Origin: Neonectria sp. B-13
Lineage: Eukaryota > Ascomycota > Sordariomycetes > Hypocreales > Nectriaceae
Length of the DNA stretch: 64,000 nucleotides
Direction of reading: 5' to 3'
NCBI GenBank assembly: GCA_002682825.1
Contig: NOKP01000002.1
Location: forward strand, 5,748,309-5,812,308
The position numbers and the translations under genes were made by a program. The first letter of the stretch is position 1; each line of letters starts with the position of its first letter. Under the pieces are notes generated by a model. The model ran no database searches. It had not been told where the DNA came from and was given only the letters and a program-made list of their open reading frames with translations. This document shows, piece by piece, positions 12,046 to 23,652 of this stretch.

Positions 12046-12372
12046 CGGGAACGGCGATGCTCACTGCTGGAACAGTGAAATACCTGATGTTTCAATCTAT
12101 CCCGATTTTACGAGTCATCAAAACACACTCAGCTCTATTCTTGACACAACGAATCTCGGTGGGATGACTGCATACAATCATATCGCAATATCGCACCCCG
12201 CAAAAAGCCCCCGTACACCCCCGCATGTTACGCTTGTTGATTTTAGCCTAAACTGGCATGCAGGCGACTGCACTCTTCTCAAGGGACGACATATAAAGCC
12301 ACTCAATAGGCCTGTTCCAGTCATCTTCATAACTCCAAACATTCAAAGCTTTTCTCGCAACTGTAAAATACC
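12046..12372 (+). promoter_or_regulatory. GH43 promoter with TATA box, Xyr1-like and CreA-like sites
   Basis: TATAAA lies at 12292-12297, about 76 bases before the GH43 ATG. TTTTAGCC at 12241-12248 is the complement of GGCTAAAA, matching the GGCTAAA element bound by XlnR/Xyr1-type activators. CCCCGC at about 12196-12201 and again near 12219 reads GCGGGG on the other strand, matching the CreA/Cre1 SYGGRG consensus. This layout is typical of a xylan-induced, glucose-repressed gene. The sites are short and unproven. Confidence 0.5.
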
Positions 12373-13983
12373 ATGGCTCTCACACGGAATCCGATTCTCC
12401 CTGGCTTCAACCCGGATCCTTCAATCCTTAGGGTTAACGATGACTACTACATCGCCACTTCTACTTTCGAGTGGTACCCGGGCGTGCAGATTCACCACTC
12501 AAAGGACTTGGCGAACTGGGACTTAGTTGTGCGCCCACTGAATCGGAAGAGCCAGCTTGATATGCGCGGCGATCCCGACAGCTGCGGGGTTTGGGCTCCA
12601 TGCCTCACACACGACGCTGGCAGGTTCTGGCTCGTCTATACAGATGTAAAACGAAAAGACGGTTCGTTCAAGGACGCGCACAACTACATCGTTCACGCGC
12701 CCGCGATTCAAGGGCCTTGGTCTGATCCCATTTATGCCAACTCCTCTGGCTTCGATCCATCACTATTCCATGACGACAATGGCCGCAAGTGGTTCGTCAA
12801 CATGCTCTGGGACCACCGCCGCCGTCCGCTGCTCTTTGCCGGCATCATATTGCAGGAGTTTGACCCAGTTGCCGAGAAGCTCGTTGGTCCTAAGAAGAAC
12901 ATCTACCAAGGAACAGACCTAAAGCTTGTCGAAGGGCCACATCTCTACAAACGAAATGGATGGTATTACCTCCTGACCGCCGAGGGAGGCACAGCCTACG
13001 AGCATGCGTGCACCCTAGCCCGATCTCGCAGCATTTGGGGACCCTTTGAAACCCACCCTCAGAAACACATCTTGACGTCCAAGGACGCTCCATTTGCAGC
13101 CTTGCAGAGGTCAGGCCATGGAGATCTTGTTGAAAGCCCAGATGGCAAGACCTATCTTGTTCATCTCACCGGACGACCTACAGGCCAGGGCCGCCGATGT
13201 GTCCTCGGGCGAGAAACAGCAATCCAGGAAGCATACTGGGGCGAAGATGACTGGCTGTATGTCAAGAACGGCCCGGTTCCCAGCCTCTTCGTCAGCTTGC
13301 CAGGTACCAGAGACGATGCTTCGTACTGGGCGGAACAGAAGTACTCTTTTGAAAACGGGTTGCACAAGGATTTCCAGTGGCTTCGAACGCCCGAGACCGA
13401 TCGGATATTTTCATGTGAAGGAGGGAAGCTCTCTTTGATTGGGCGAGAATCCATCGGTTCTTGGTTCGAGCAAGCGCTGGTGGCACGTCGCCAGGTTCAC
13501 TTTTCGTACGACGCCGAGACGGTCGTCGACTTTTCGCCTTCAGATGAACGCCAGTTTGCCGGGCTGACGGCCTACTACTGCCGCTACAACTTCTACTACC
13601 TGACCGTGACTGCGCACTCCGACGGCCAGCGGGAGTTGCTCATCATGAGCTCTGAAGCGTCCTGGCCAGACGGCAATCTAGAAGCCCCGGGCGAGGCGAT
13701 CCAGATACCAAACGAGGGCAAGGTCAAATTGGCTCTAGCCGTTCGGGGGCCGCGCCTTCAATTTTCATATGGCCTCGATGGGGGCGAGATGACAGAGATT
13801 GGGCCGGTGTTTGACGCCTCGATACTCTCTGACGAGTGTGGTGGCCATCAGGCGCACGGGAGCTTCACGGGTGCGTTTGTGGGCATGGCGTGTTCTGACT
13901 TGAATGGCACGGCGCAAAAGGCTACATTCGACTACTTCCTTTATCGACCAGCCCATGATGTATCGGATCGGTATGAACCGTGA
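12373..13983 (+). CDS. GH43 beta-xylosidase / arabinofuranosidase, intracellular
   Basis: A single-exon gene of 536 residues, the usual length for GH43 beta-xylosidases. The N-terminus NPILPGFNPDPS has the catalytic base Asp15. SGFDPSLF holds the pKa-modulating Asp128 and VEGPHLYK holds the acid Glu187. HHSKDLANW and EWYPGVQI are hallmark blade motifs. The C-terminal 200 residues, with FAGLTAYYCRYNFYYLTV, form the beta-sandwich domain of the two-domain GH43 enzymes. There is no signal peptide, so it probably hydrolyses imported xylo-oligosaccharides in the cytosol. It follows the Zn2Cys6 gene on the same strand. Confidence 0.93.
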   Translation: MALTRNPILPGFNPDPSILRVNDDYYIATSTFEWYPGVQIHHSKDLANWDLVVRPLNRKSQLDMRGDPDSCGVWAPCLTHDAGRFWLVYTDVKRKDGSFKDAHNYIVHAPAIQGPWSDPIYANSSGFDPSLFHDDNGRKWFVNMLWDHRRRPLLFAGIILQEFDPVAEKLVGPKKNIYQGTDLKLVEGPHLYKRNGWYYLLTAEGGTAYEHACTLARSRSIWGPFETHPQKHILTSKDAPFAALQRSGHGDLVESPDGKTYLVHLTGRPTGQGRRCVLGRETAIQEAYWGEDDWLYVKNGPVPSLFVSLPGTRDDASYWAEQKYSFENGLHKDFQWLRTPETDRIFSCEGGKLSLIGRESIGSWFEQALVARRQVHFSYDAETVVDFSPSDERQFAGLTAYYCRYNFYYLTVTAHSDGQRELLIMSSEASWPDGNLEAPGEAIQIPNEGKVKLALAVRGPRLQFSYGLDGGEMTEIGPVFDASILSDECGGHQAHGSFTGAFVGMACSDLNGTAQKATFDYFLYRPAHDVSDRYEP

Positions 13984-14132
13984 GGGGAGTGGGCGCAGGG
14001 ATCAAACCGGCGATTGAGAGTTTAGAATGCATCACTCACTGGTCATTATTACGTTTAACTTGATTCAATATTTATCATTCATTGGTATCTCTTACAAATT
14101 GCTTAGACAGCATCGCTAAATAAAGTTCAACT

Positions 14133-14747
14133 CTAGAGACCGAAAGCCTCCTTCGCTCGTGTCAAGTACGCCGTCCTCTCATCGGTGAGTGATGTTCCAA
14201 TGCACCCCATGTAGGCCACAAAGCCAGTGTCAATGTCCTCGTTTAGCGCGTTGCGGACACTGTCGTCACACTGCGTCATCAAGAACCAAGGCCCGGAGCC
14301 GAAATTGTACTCGTCAGGGGTCACGAGGGCGAGCAGGTTGTTGAGCTCATCGTCGGACATGCCGTCGGTAGAGTCAATATCGGCAACCTTGTCCTTGACG
14401 CCGTCCAGCTCCTTCGCGTACATGAGGTTATACGGGGCCATCTGCATGTTGGCGGTGCCCTGGCCGGGGCGTCCGGGCGAGATGTTGTGCTTGTATGCGA
14501 AGTCGTCGGACTCGAAGGCCATGAGGGCGATGATGGCGGCGATATGCTTGACGCTGTAGACCTTGTACTTGGCCATGGCCTCGGCAATCAGGGGCCCGGC
14601 TTGGGCGGCGGTGCGGCATTCTGTGTTGTCGGCGGCGCAGCTCTCGGAGCCGGGGGCGATCTCGGCGACGATGGTGGTGGCGTTGAGGGAGCAGGTTGCG
14701 ACGGTTGCAAAGGCGAGGAGGAGGGGGGTGATGGTAGAGAACTTCAT
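14133..14747 (-). CDS. Small secreted protein, possible lysozyme-like (SLT) fold
   Basis: An unspliced ORF of 204 residues from the ATG at 14747. An upstream in-frame extension to 14939 lacks conservation-like features, and this ATG begins a clear signal peptide (MKFSTITPLLLAFATVATCS). The mature protein has cysteines at SESCAADNTEC, TQCDD and MGCIG, consistent with two disulfides. FESDDF followed some 20 residues later by GQGTANMQM resembles the ES...G..MQ arrangement around the catalytic Glu of soluble lytic transglycosylase or lysozyme-like enzymes. This functional reading is tentative. It is otherwise a conserved-looking secreted protein of unknown role. Confidence 0.75.
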   Translation of the reverse strand: MKFSTITPLLLAFATVATCSLNATTIVAEIAPGSESCAADNTECRTAAQAGPLIAEAMAKYKVYSVKHIAAIIALMAFESDDFAYKHNISPGRPGQGTANMQMAPYNLMYAKELDGVKDKVADIDSTDGMSDDELNNLLALVTPDEYNFGSGPWFLMTQCDDSVRNALNEDIDTGFVAYMGCIGTSLTDERTAYLTRAKEAFGL

Positions 14748-16052
14748 GTTGGCGGTTGGGATAGTGGGTGCGTTTGGTTGGTGTTTGTTGGAGCCGATGC
14801 AGTGGCTTGGAGATGAGGAATATGATAAAGAGGACTCAAAAGACGTCCGTTGTATATCAAGCTGATAGGATGCACTTCCTGCAGGTTCTTTGAACGACCG
14901 TGGATGCTTTGGCTGAATGAATGTGCAAGTGTCCCGCATAGAGTTGGTGACACAAATTACAAAGAGCTCGTGGAAAGAAACATGCGAGCCAGCCGCAAGG
15001 GGTATATAGTTAAGGAAGGTAGTGAGAGAATGAATGAACGGACAAGCAAGAGTGAAAGAAAGACTGAATGGCGGATGGAAGAGAGCGACAGAGGGACAGA
15101 GGGGGACACGAACACTTCTTAACCCTGTTTCCCCTGGACTATGCTCTGTTCTCGCCCCTGGACTAGACGAGAAGCTAGGCTACGTACGCACTTGAGCCTC
15201 ATCTGCTCGAACTATAGTGTATTACGCCTCCAATGGAAACGCATGCCCCGTTCGTGTCCTGGGAAACACGGCATCTGGCATCTGGGGCTACACGACGCAG
15301 CGTCGTAGCCGGCCAATCACCGTCCGACCAGTGCCAAGAGGCAACCCAATGGTGAAACCCGTTTGTCCAATCCATGCCCAATAGCGCTAGGCCCGTCTCA
15401 CCGAGCTACACGCGCGTCGCTCCTGAGTGGCCGGCGGGGGTTTCGTTTCAGCTTGTTGCTTGTGCTGGTGCGTTTTTGCCACCTGACGTTCGGCAAGAAA
15501 CATCCGGGAAGGGTGTTTTGTCGCCAGTCTTCGTAGACGCATTCTGCACATCTCGTGTGTTTGTGCTTCCGTGTGCCTCGGTTTGGGCGGTAAAGCGGGT
15601 ATCCGGCTTGGTTGATCGCTTAGGTCACCTGACTAAGTCACCGCCTGGCATGATGTGTCAGCATAATCCCCGAGCACAACCTTACGGGTAGCCAAGTTAA
15701 TTTATGTTAAAAGGATTATAAGACAGTGGACCGCTGTAATGGCCACTTCCTCCAAGTCGAATATCATCAAAACAAACTCCTTACGCAGCTGAAAGAGCAA
15801 AAAGCAACTTCAGATTTCCATGGATGAGACCCCACCTAGGCTCGATCATATCAACAAATAAAAGTAGGCGAAGATATCGCAGCTTAGAAGACAGTAATAT
15901 ACTGCCTACAGGAAAGTTGTAGTTGGGCTTCATTAAAGTAATACACGAGGAGTGTGCATGAGATATTGAGTGATGGCGTGTACATATTAATAGAAGAATG
16001 TTCTTTCCGGCAGTTAGGAATACCTACAAGAAGGAACGGCGTCGACTGATAA
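14748..16052. other. Intergenic; purine-rich tract
   Basis: No gene recognised. It contains the promoter of the secreted-protein gene and a purine-rich tract at about 15020-15110 on the plus strand. The rest, up to the 3' end of the NmrA-like gene, has no features I can support. Confidence 0.5.
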
Positions 16053-17003
16053 CTACTCATCCACCATGGCCTTCAATGCATCTATAACAGTCCGCTTCGG
16101 CGGCGCTAATTCCAAAACTTCCTTGCTCGTCGGCGTCTTAGCAAGCGAACATCTCTCCTCCCAAAGCGGCTCAAACCCAGCCATAATCGAGGGCAGAACC
16201 TTCTCGGGGTACACGCCCGCCGTCACGAGGTCGTCGAGCCAACCCGTAGCCTTGAATGCCACATTTTCAACCTTCAGGCCCGCAACCTGCTCGACCACCT
16301 CGACGATGCGCTTCCCAGTGACATCTTCGGGGCCGCTGAGGACGTACCTGGCCTGGTTGTGCGGCGTCGGGTCCTCGAGAGCGAGAAGATGCGCCCCCAC
16401 GGTGCCGACGTCCTCGGGATCGATCATGGCCACGGCCGCGTCGGCCGCAGGAGTGATTGCCAGCATCTCCTGCTTTCCAGTCTTCCGGTACGCCTTAACC
16501 CAATCCGCCGCGGAGGCGAGATAGCTCGCCGTAAAGAAGTTGGGTTGCAGCGACGTCCACTGGAGATCCTTGAACTCCGGCTGGCTCAGCAGGTTCTCGA
16601 TCGCCCAGTGCGCCCGGCCGTAGAAGACGGGGTTCGTGGGCCCGATGTACTCGACGTTTGTCGAGACGCGGACGACATACTTGACGCCGGCGTGCAACAG
16701 GGCGATGTGCAGGGCAGATTCTTCGACGAACTGCTGCGGCAGGTTATGAGGGGCGATGTAGACGCGGGTTACCTCCTGGCTGCGGAGCCAAGCGGCGTCG
16801 ATGGTGGTCCAGTCCTTCTCCAGCATCTCGACATGCGGGAGCTTGGCGAGCTTCTGGGAGGCGGGGCTGGAGAGAGAGCGAGTCAGGCCGAGAATGCGGT
16901 AGTTTATGCCACTGGTGCTGGACTCGAGGAGCTTGGGAAGATGGCGGACGACGCTTTGGCCAGTATTGCCTGTCGAGCCGATGACGAGGATTGTAGGAGA
17001 CAT
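16053..17003 (-). CDS. NmrA-like NAD(P)-binding protein
   Basis: A single exon of 316 residues. ILVIGSTGNTGQSV at the N-terminus is the GxxGxxG Rossmann motif of the atypical SDR/NmrA-like family. The family pattern continues with a KYVVRVST strand, the WTSLQPNFF motif, a PEDVGTVGAHLL helix and YVLSGPEDVTG. Such proteins act either as NAD(P)-sensing regulators or as NAD(P)H-dependent reductases. The sequence alone does not decide which. The length matches the family and the start follows a pyrimidine-poor leader at 17003. It stands alone between two intergenic regions. Confidence 0.85.
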   Translation of the reverse strand: MSPTILVIGSTGNTGQSVVRHLPKLLESSTSGINYRILGLTRSLSSPASQKLAKLPHVEMLEKDWTTIDAAWLRSQEVTRVYIAPHNLPQQFVEESALHIALLHAGVKYVVRVSTNVEYIGPTNPVFYGRAHWAIENLLSQPEFKDLQWTSLQPNFFTASYLASAADWVKAYRKTGKQEMLAITPAADAAVAMIDPEDVGTVGAHLLALEDPTPHNQARYVLSGPEDVTGKRIVEVVEQVAGLKVENVAFKATGWLDDLVTAGVYPEKVLPSIMAGFEPLWEERCSLAKTPTSKEVLELAPPKRTVIDALKAMVDE

Positions 17004-17964
17004 GGTGAGGCGAGTTGGATTGTGCTAGTATCAGAAATGAACAACGGTGATGGAGGTGTAAGTTTAAGTTGATGACTTGTTAAGCTACACGCTAAAGTGC
17101 CTTACTGCGAGGTTATATAGTACTATATAGTATAGTCATACTCAAACCAAAACAACCTTTTTTTAAAGCAAGAAGGCAGGGAAGAATGCGCTGGGATTAG
17201 AAATCATTTTGGTTCACGTTATTATTCAGCAGGAACTGCGACCGTGTGTACTTGTGGAGTCGGGGCCTACGTTATAGTCTAGTAGATCCGACATACGGCC
17301 GACAGCTGGAAGCAGTTAGTCTTCCCATTTTTAAACTTCGATCATTCCTCGATAAATGCGCCATTGCCCACTTCCAGTTCTCCCTTTGGATTGAACGCGT
17401 TGGCCTTTGTGAGAGGTAAAGGCTCGCCCCTTGCAGTAATATATGCAAGTCTACTACATTTAGGGGAGTACATATCCAGTTTGTGCATGCACCACACGCA
17501 TAATGTATATACTAATAGCTATATGTTAAACGATAAATATATCCTATTATAGCCTCCAGGGTAAACTCCGTTCTTTCTACAGTGCAAGACCCGAACATTC
17601 ACAACCGGGCGTTGAGCCTGTGATCATGTTATAATTGTTCCCATAATTATAAGGGGGGGCGGTTAATCATGTCTAAGCCTTCTCAAAAGCCTCCTTCCTC
17701 ACCAACAGGCTGTTGTGAATGGTGCTTATCACAGAGTGACGTTTCCTACTCAGAGACATCCGATCGACAGTCAACGTCGTTGACAGTGATAAAGGAACAA
17801 GGGACACCGAGAAAGATGGCAATTCAACGCTGCCTATTCTCTCAGGTTATCACTATAAAGTCACAAGATTCCACTCGTGAGTTTCAAATTTCACCAACAC
17901 CAGCAGACACAGTCCACCAACCAACCCACTCAACATCCCAAACATTTGCACCACCCCAGCGAAG
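17004..17964. other. Intergenic, AT-rich
   Basis: No gene recognised. It is AT-rich at about 17100-17170 and 17420-17560, and carries the leader of the small ORF at 17965 (A/C-rich, CACCAACACC-like, typical of a fungal 5' UTR). ORFs here overlap the next gene in other frames and look accidental. Confidence 0.5.
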
Positions 17965-18441
17965 ATGTCTGACGAGAACAAGAACAACAAAGAAGGCGAG
18001 CAGGGCATCGCCGCCGGAAATGCCCCGAATCTCCCGCCGTTGGATACGACGGTTGGAAACGTCGCCATGGATGGCAAGGAGCTGGCAGATGTTGTGATCG
18101 GGGTCAAAGATATCCTGGCCACCCTCAGCACAAGCACCATCGAGGTTACCCGCTCCTGGCAGGAAGTCAAGAAAGTCCAGTCTGTCTCCCTTTGGGCCGC
18201 AACCGCCAAGGGAGAAACGGTGACACTCACGCCTCCCAACCTCTCGCTCAAGAATTTCCTGCAACGGCTTTACGCACAGGAGGGAACCGAGGGTTGCGCC
18301 GGTTGGAGCTGCAACGGAGTGGTCGTGTTATTTTGGTGGAGAAGCCCGAGCCAGCCTAGTCTTGGGGGATGGACTGCACCTGCCGATGAAGATGGTCCCC
18401 AAGAATCAACACAGTTGATTTATGATTTAGCACTGCGGTGA
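17965..18441 (+). CDS. Hypothetical small protein
   Basis: An ORF of 158 residues preceded by an A/C-rich leader and a good start context (GCGAAGATGTCTG). The N-terminus is hydrophilic (SDENKNNKEGEQG). A helix-like middle follows (ELADVVIGVKDILATLSTSTIEV), then a Trp-rich end. No signal peptide, membrane helix or known domain is visible. The C-terminal third (after about residue 100) is less protein-like, so an unrecognised intron or an earlier end is possible. I do not recognise it. Confidence 0.45.
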   Translation: MSDENKNNKEGEQGIAAGNAPNLPPLDTTVGNVAMDGKELADVVIGVKDILATLSTSTIEVTRSWQEVKKVQSVSLWAATAKGETVTLTPPNLSLKNFLQRLYAQEGTEGCAGWSCNGVVVLFWWRSPSQPSLGGWTAPADEDGPQESTQLIYDLALR

Positions 18442-19885
18442 TGGTGCACACATATGTGACACCATCAGACAAAAAAAGCCCAACCTAGAGGCCCAGTTGG
18501 GAGAATGAAGTGGCACGGAGGACTCTAGGATATAAATCAAGAAAAGTTTCTCCCTTGCGTGCTTGTGCCCCATGTCTGAACTAAGGATGCAACCATCTAT
18601 CGACTGCTTCTGAAGGTGAATTCAATTAGAAATATTTGAAGATCCTTCTAAGAGTTCGCGGAAACTACACTGACAGGGAACTTTTTAGCTGACATGCCTC
18701 TTATTGTCTTTCACAATTGGGGCGGTGTTTTCTGTCGTCGATGTTCCCTTTAAACTCTGCAATTTCCCTACTTATAATTCGTGTTGGCATAACAAATGCG
18801 CCTTACTGCAGTCTAAGACTTCTTGATGAAGCCTCGTGTGGCTGAGGGACGGGAAATGGAGAGTAGGCAGAGGTCAGAACAGCCACACGTAGCCATATGT
18901 AGGTTGGCTTATTCGTACATCAGAGCGTTGTGATGTGACTGAGTTGAACGCCTAACACAAATAAAAGCAATGCTTGGCAGAAGGCTTAGACATTTATCTC
19001 TGGTTTCTTGACATGGGCGGCATGATTAGTGCGAGAAAGCACACACATAGACTGGCAATTAAAGCACTGTAATGGAAATGCAGGCTGCGCCCCCGCCGCT
19101 GAGAACATTGCCGCAGCCTGATTCACGAACAGGCTGTCTATATTTAGACGACAATCAAACTACGCGTTACAAGATCAAAGTTTCTTATTCTTAGGAAGCA
19201 AGAAGGATATGAAGGACACTTGGGAAAGTGAGAGCGGGATATAATTACGGCCTGTCATAGGTTGGGCGTGTACCTGTGAAGATCAACTGTTAGGACAGTA
19301 GTCTACGATAGCAACAGGGAGAATAGTGCCAAAAGCACAACGGGTAGCAGAGCTCGCAGCATCAATAAAACTTGGCTTCCCAGATGGCCGCTCCAGGGCG
19401 TTGACCACAAAGATTACCCGGCGTAATTGCAACTGCACCTTAAGACCAAGGTCCGACGTCGTCTGCGGCCGGGACTTTGAGGCCGCCAACTGCAGCATCG
19501 ACTGGCGGTCAGAGAAAGCCTGATTACGAGGTGGCTTACCACCCCAAAGTCTGCCTCACAAGCCTTCATTTCTTGGCAGCTTAGGCAGAAATGCATTTTC
19601 AACTCCCGATTGAGTACGTGCATGTGTGGCGCTTCGGACACCGCACGAAAACAAGGCGGGCAGCGAGCTCTTGTGACACGTACAAAAAGTCCAAGCCGAA
19701 CAAAAGACCCCCCACACGCGCATGACTGGGGTACAAAAGTCCGGCTGCGTTGCTGGTGCTATCATACTACTCTACAAGCACTTTAATGCAATTGTTTTTG
19801 ATTCCCTCACCTCCCCCGCCCATGGTCAGCTCCTATTTTTGTCCAGCACCTACTATCCTTGACTTTGGGTTGATTCTCTAGCAGA
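18442..19885. other. Intergenic
   Basis: About 1.4 kb without a credible gene. Short ORFs at about 19283-19765 on the minus strand have no domains. The right end is the promoter of the Clr5-ankyrin gene. Confidence 0.5.
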
Positions 19886-22800
19886 ATGCCCGTGGATTGG
19901 TCTGAGTACGAAGAGGAGGTTCTCAAGCTGTATGTGGAAGAGGGAAATACTGCTAAGACAACGGTTGAATGCCTCAACAGACAGCATGGCACCGAAATCA
20001 CGTAAGTTCAATCACTCTATCTATCAGATGCCGAAATCTTATAAGACGACAGTGTTCGACAGTTTAAGGATAAGTTTGGGGGTCTGAAGAAATTACGCGC
20101 TCACGAGTGGCAAGAAGTGGGTAGGGAGATGCGCAAACGAAAAGACCAGGAAGGCAAGGCCTCTGATGTGTACATCGTTGGCCGGCGACAAGAGCCAGGG
20201 CGCGTCAAACGGGCTCTTCAACACAGCAGGACCAAAAGGGATTTGTCTACGACTGGCATAGGTGTGAAATTACCTCAGGTCTTCCCATCCTCTGGCTCAT
20301 ACTAAGGCATTCGCAGACTGGAGCGAGGAAGCATGCAAACGTCGACGGGTTGAAATACGTACTCCAGAACCACAAAACTCCGCTCACTCAGAAGGCTCGC
20401 CTACCCCAAAACATCCCCACTGCCCTGCAAGCCTCGAGGGCGAGCCCCCCATCGGGATAGGAGACGGGAGTTTGGTAACTGGTCTTGGAATCGACATTGA
20501 CGACATGGAGCTTGACTTTCGCACGCCAAATTTAAACCATCATTTCAACGCAAACCTTTCGTCCGGTTTAAACCCGATTGGGCCTACTGAGACGAAAAGC
20601 ACATTCGACTCATTGTCGCCTTTCTTTGCTGCGCAGGACACGGTATGCGATCCGTCCTTGGACGAGCAAGTTGTTTTGCACTCAAGAGCCGCGTTTTCTC
20701 TTTTCGCAACTCAAAACACGTTGCAAGCCTCTTCGCAAACACCGAGTATGACTCTTCGGCTAGGGGAACCATTCAAATCGCTTTGGAATTTGTCAGGTAT
20801 TAAGCACCTTGTCTGAAAGCTATATCTTCGTCGTGTTCTAATGAGATGGCTCAGGAAATAATGTACTTTTCCCTGAACTTTTCAAACTTGATACTTTCAA
20901 TCTCGCGACCGGGTTTCCTGCAATCGACTGGGATCAACTCCACGCAAGAGTGCCTGTGGGGGAAGCTGGATGGCTTGAGTCTCAACTGTTAAGTGTGGAC
21001 CCAAATCTGATGCCCCAGAAACCCATCGCAGGCCTACTCGAGAATGTTCTCAAAAATGACCCGAGAGAAGAGAAAATTCGCTTCAATGGGTACAACCAGG
21101 AGTCTCTCAATCAAATGTTCTCCGTTGTTACACACCTCGTCTCAAATAATTTCCTGCAAGGAGAGCCACTCCTCAACTTCATTCGATGGATAATTGACAA
21201 CGGCTCTGTTGGAAAACTCTACGACTTTTTACACACCAAGTTGCATAATAAGAGTGACTTGATCCGAGAAGTTCTCAACACAATCTTGGAAAATGCCGAC
21301 GACAAGTATTTTCGCTCTTCTTCTTCCTTCTATGAACATTCCTTTCACAAGGAATATCCGCTTGAAACCATCAGTCTCATCCGAGCAGCAGACTGCCAAA
21401 CATTGTCGGGCGATCTAGGTAGAAGGCTGCTCTTTCATGTTGCAGAATCTAACAATTTGGACGCAACCAGGCTTCTGGTTGATCGCGGTGCTGCAGTTGG
21501 CCATTTCCGAGAATACCGCCTTAGCAGTATCTCTTTCGTTCCATTGTGTGGAGCCGTTGGTGGCGGCTCTATTGACATACTCGAATATCTTCTTGACAAG
21601 GGCGCAGATGTCAACGAGTGTTTTCCCGAAAGTACGGGCCAGAACTCCGCATTGGCTGAAGCTGTCAGACAAAAGAATCTTGACATGGTTCAAATTTTGC
21701 TTGGGAGAGGTGCCATAGTCCGGAAAGACCTGATGGTCGAAGGCTTGAGCATACACAAGTATGCAAAGAGGACCTCGCTGGCCATTTATCAACTGCTCCA
21801 AGAGTCACTTGAACTAGGATCAACTCCCAGCACTGAAGTCAACATGTTGCTGCTTGTTGAAGCGGCAGAAATGGGAAATATTTCTTTGTCTCAGTTCCTT
21901 TTCAAGCATGGCGTCGTCCGACCAGAGATCTTGGAGGCTGGACTGTGCCATGCAGTTAAAATGAGAAACGTTGGTGCAGTGAGAACCTTATTGCACCGAG
22001 GGATAGACCCCAATGCACTTCGATATCGTCAAACTTTTCATTCTGAAGAGTCCGTTGCGGATTCAAACGAAGATTCAGACCAGGATCCAGACCGGGAAGC
22101 CGACCATAATCACCCTCTTCTCCTGGTAGCCGACCAAAACAAAGTGGATGTGGATACAGACATCGTTTATCTTCTGGTCAAGGCTGGGGTAACTTTATCT
22201 GACGGGGCTCTTTTGAAAATCTGCCACGACTTATCTATGCGTACGAACATGAGAGAAGCTCTGGCCGGTATGGTTCATGCAGGCTTCAATGTCATGGTGG
22301 TGGGTCCATCTGCTCTGGAGTTCGAGGCTGGGGCTGGGAGCATAGCCAAAGTGGGCACCTTGCTGGATGCCGGGGTTGACATCAATGCATACGGAGTTCG
22401 TGGACTGAGCGCCTTGCAAGCTGCTGCCCTAGCAGAGGGCAACGGCATCTCGTTGGGGGGCCATCTTGCACTGGTTCAGTATCTTCTTGAGCGGGGCGCG
22501 GATGTCAACCTACCGGCGAACGATGATGGACGCTGGGACCGAGTGAGGAGAGAACGGAGGCTCACCGCACTTCAGGCTGCAGCTATGAGCGGAAATGCGG
22601 AGGTGGTGGATTGCCTCCTTGAGGCCGGTGCCGACGTTGGGGCACCTCCGGCCAAATGGGAGGGCTTCAACGTGCTGGAAGGCGCATCCTATGCCTTGGC
22701 GTGTGCGACTCAGAGTCGGGCAGATCCTGCAGACGACCGCGTTGCTGCTTTCAGAAGACTGCTTGCCCGTGGCGCCCCAGTCAATCGCACTGATGGCACC

Positions 22801-23652
22801 GGTTGCTGCGTTCTCCATCACCTCATTCGGGCCTACAAAATCGAATGTCTCAAAGATGCGCTTGAAGCTGGGGCAGACACCGAGGACTACAGAAAAGCAC
22901 CGATGTTTGGGTTTACAGAGACTACGCCATTCCAGGTCGCGGGGGTTTATCATAACATCGATGCGATGAAGCTTCTCCTCGATCACCACGCCAACATCAA
23001 CGCCCCTGCCTCCAACCGTAAACGAGGTCGCACAGCTCTGCAAGGCGCTGCGGATGACGACAGTCAAGTATTGATACACCAACCCGATGTTGACGCAAGA
23101 CCAAAAAATACGGAGGAGACAATACGCTTTCTTCTACGGAACAATGCAGACGTCAATGCCCCTGCAGGTAGCAACTATGGCCGCACCGCTCTACAAGCTG
23201 CCACCTCGAACGACCAACCTAGCGCCAAGGTTGTTGCGCTTCTCTTGCAGCATGGTGCAAAAGTCAACGCCGATCCGGCGGAACGGGGCGGAGTTACAGC
23301 TCTACAGGGAGCTGCAATCTCTGGAGATGTTCAAATTGCGAGAATTCTTCTTGCCCACGGAGCTGAAATCAATGCACCGGCGGCTCGGGAGGAGGGTCGA
23401 ACCGCCATTGAGGGTGCTGCTGAACATGGAAGGTTGGACATGGTTCGGCTCTTACTCGACAATGGTGCGATACCAGGCGCGAACGATGGCTTCTCTAGAG
23501 CAATCAAATTTGCCGAAGGAGAAAAGTATTTCCAAATTGCAGATCTTTTAAAGGAGCGCCAGGTGGTATATGAGTCTTCATTTGGCGGCTTGCTTGACCA
23601 GTCAACCTGGAATCTCACGACCTTGGGTGAGTCCGGATTGGGCCGGATATGA
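19886..23652 (+). CDS. Clr5-domain ankyrin-repeat protein
   Basis: Four exons: 19886-20001, 20053-20261, 20317-20796 and 20855-23652, giving 1200 residues in consistent phase. Residues 1 to about 65 match the Clr5 domain: W-x-EYEEEVLKLYVEEG, then VRQFKDKFGGLKKLRAHEW, with intron 1 inside. A linker of about 250 low-complexity residues follows. From about residue 440 to 1180 there are many ankyrin repeats (DILEYLLDKGADVN, LVQYLLERGADVN, EVVDCLLEAGADV, RTALQAATS, QIARILLAHGAEIN). Clr5-ankyrin proteins are abundant in Pezizomycotina. Clr5 is thought to be a short DNA- or protein-binding helix-turn-helix-like module. The specific function is unknown. The repeats GRTALQ(A/G)A are near-identical to one another, which fits fast-evolving repeat arrays. 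Confidence 0.85.

Noticed and set aside
16359..17072. 237-codon ORF opposite the NmrA-like gene
   Set aside because: Antisense shadow of a biased coding region.
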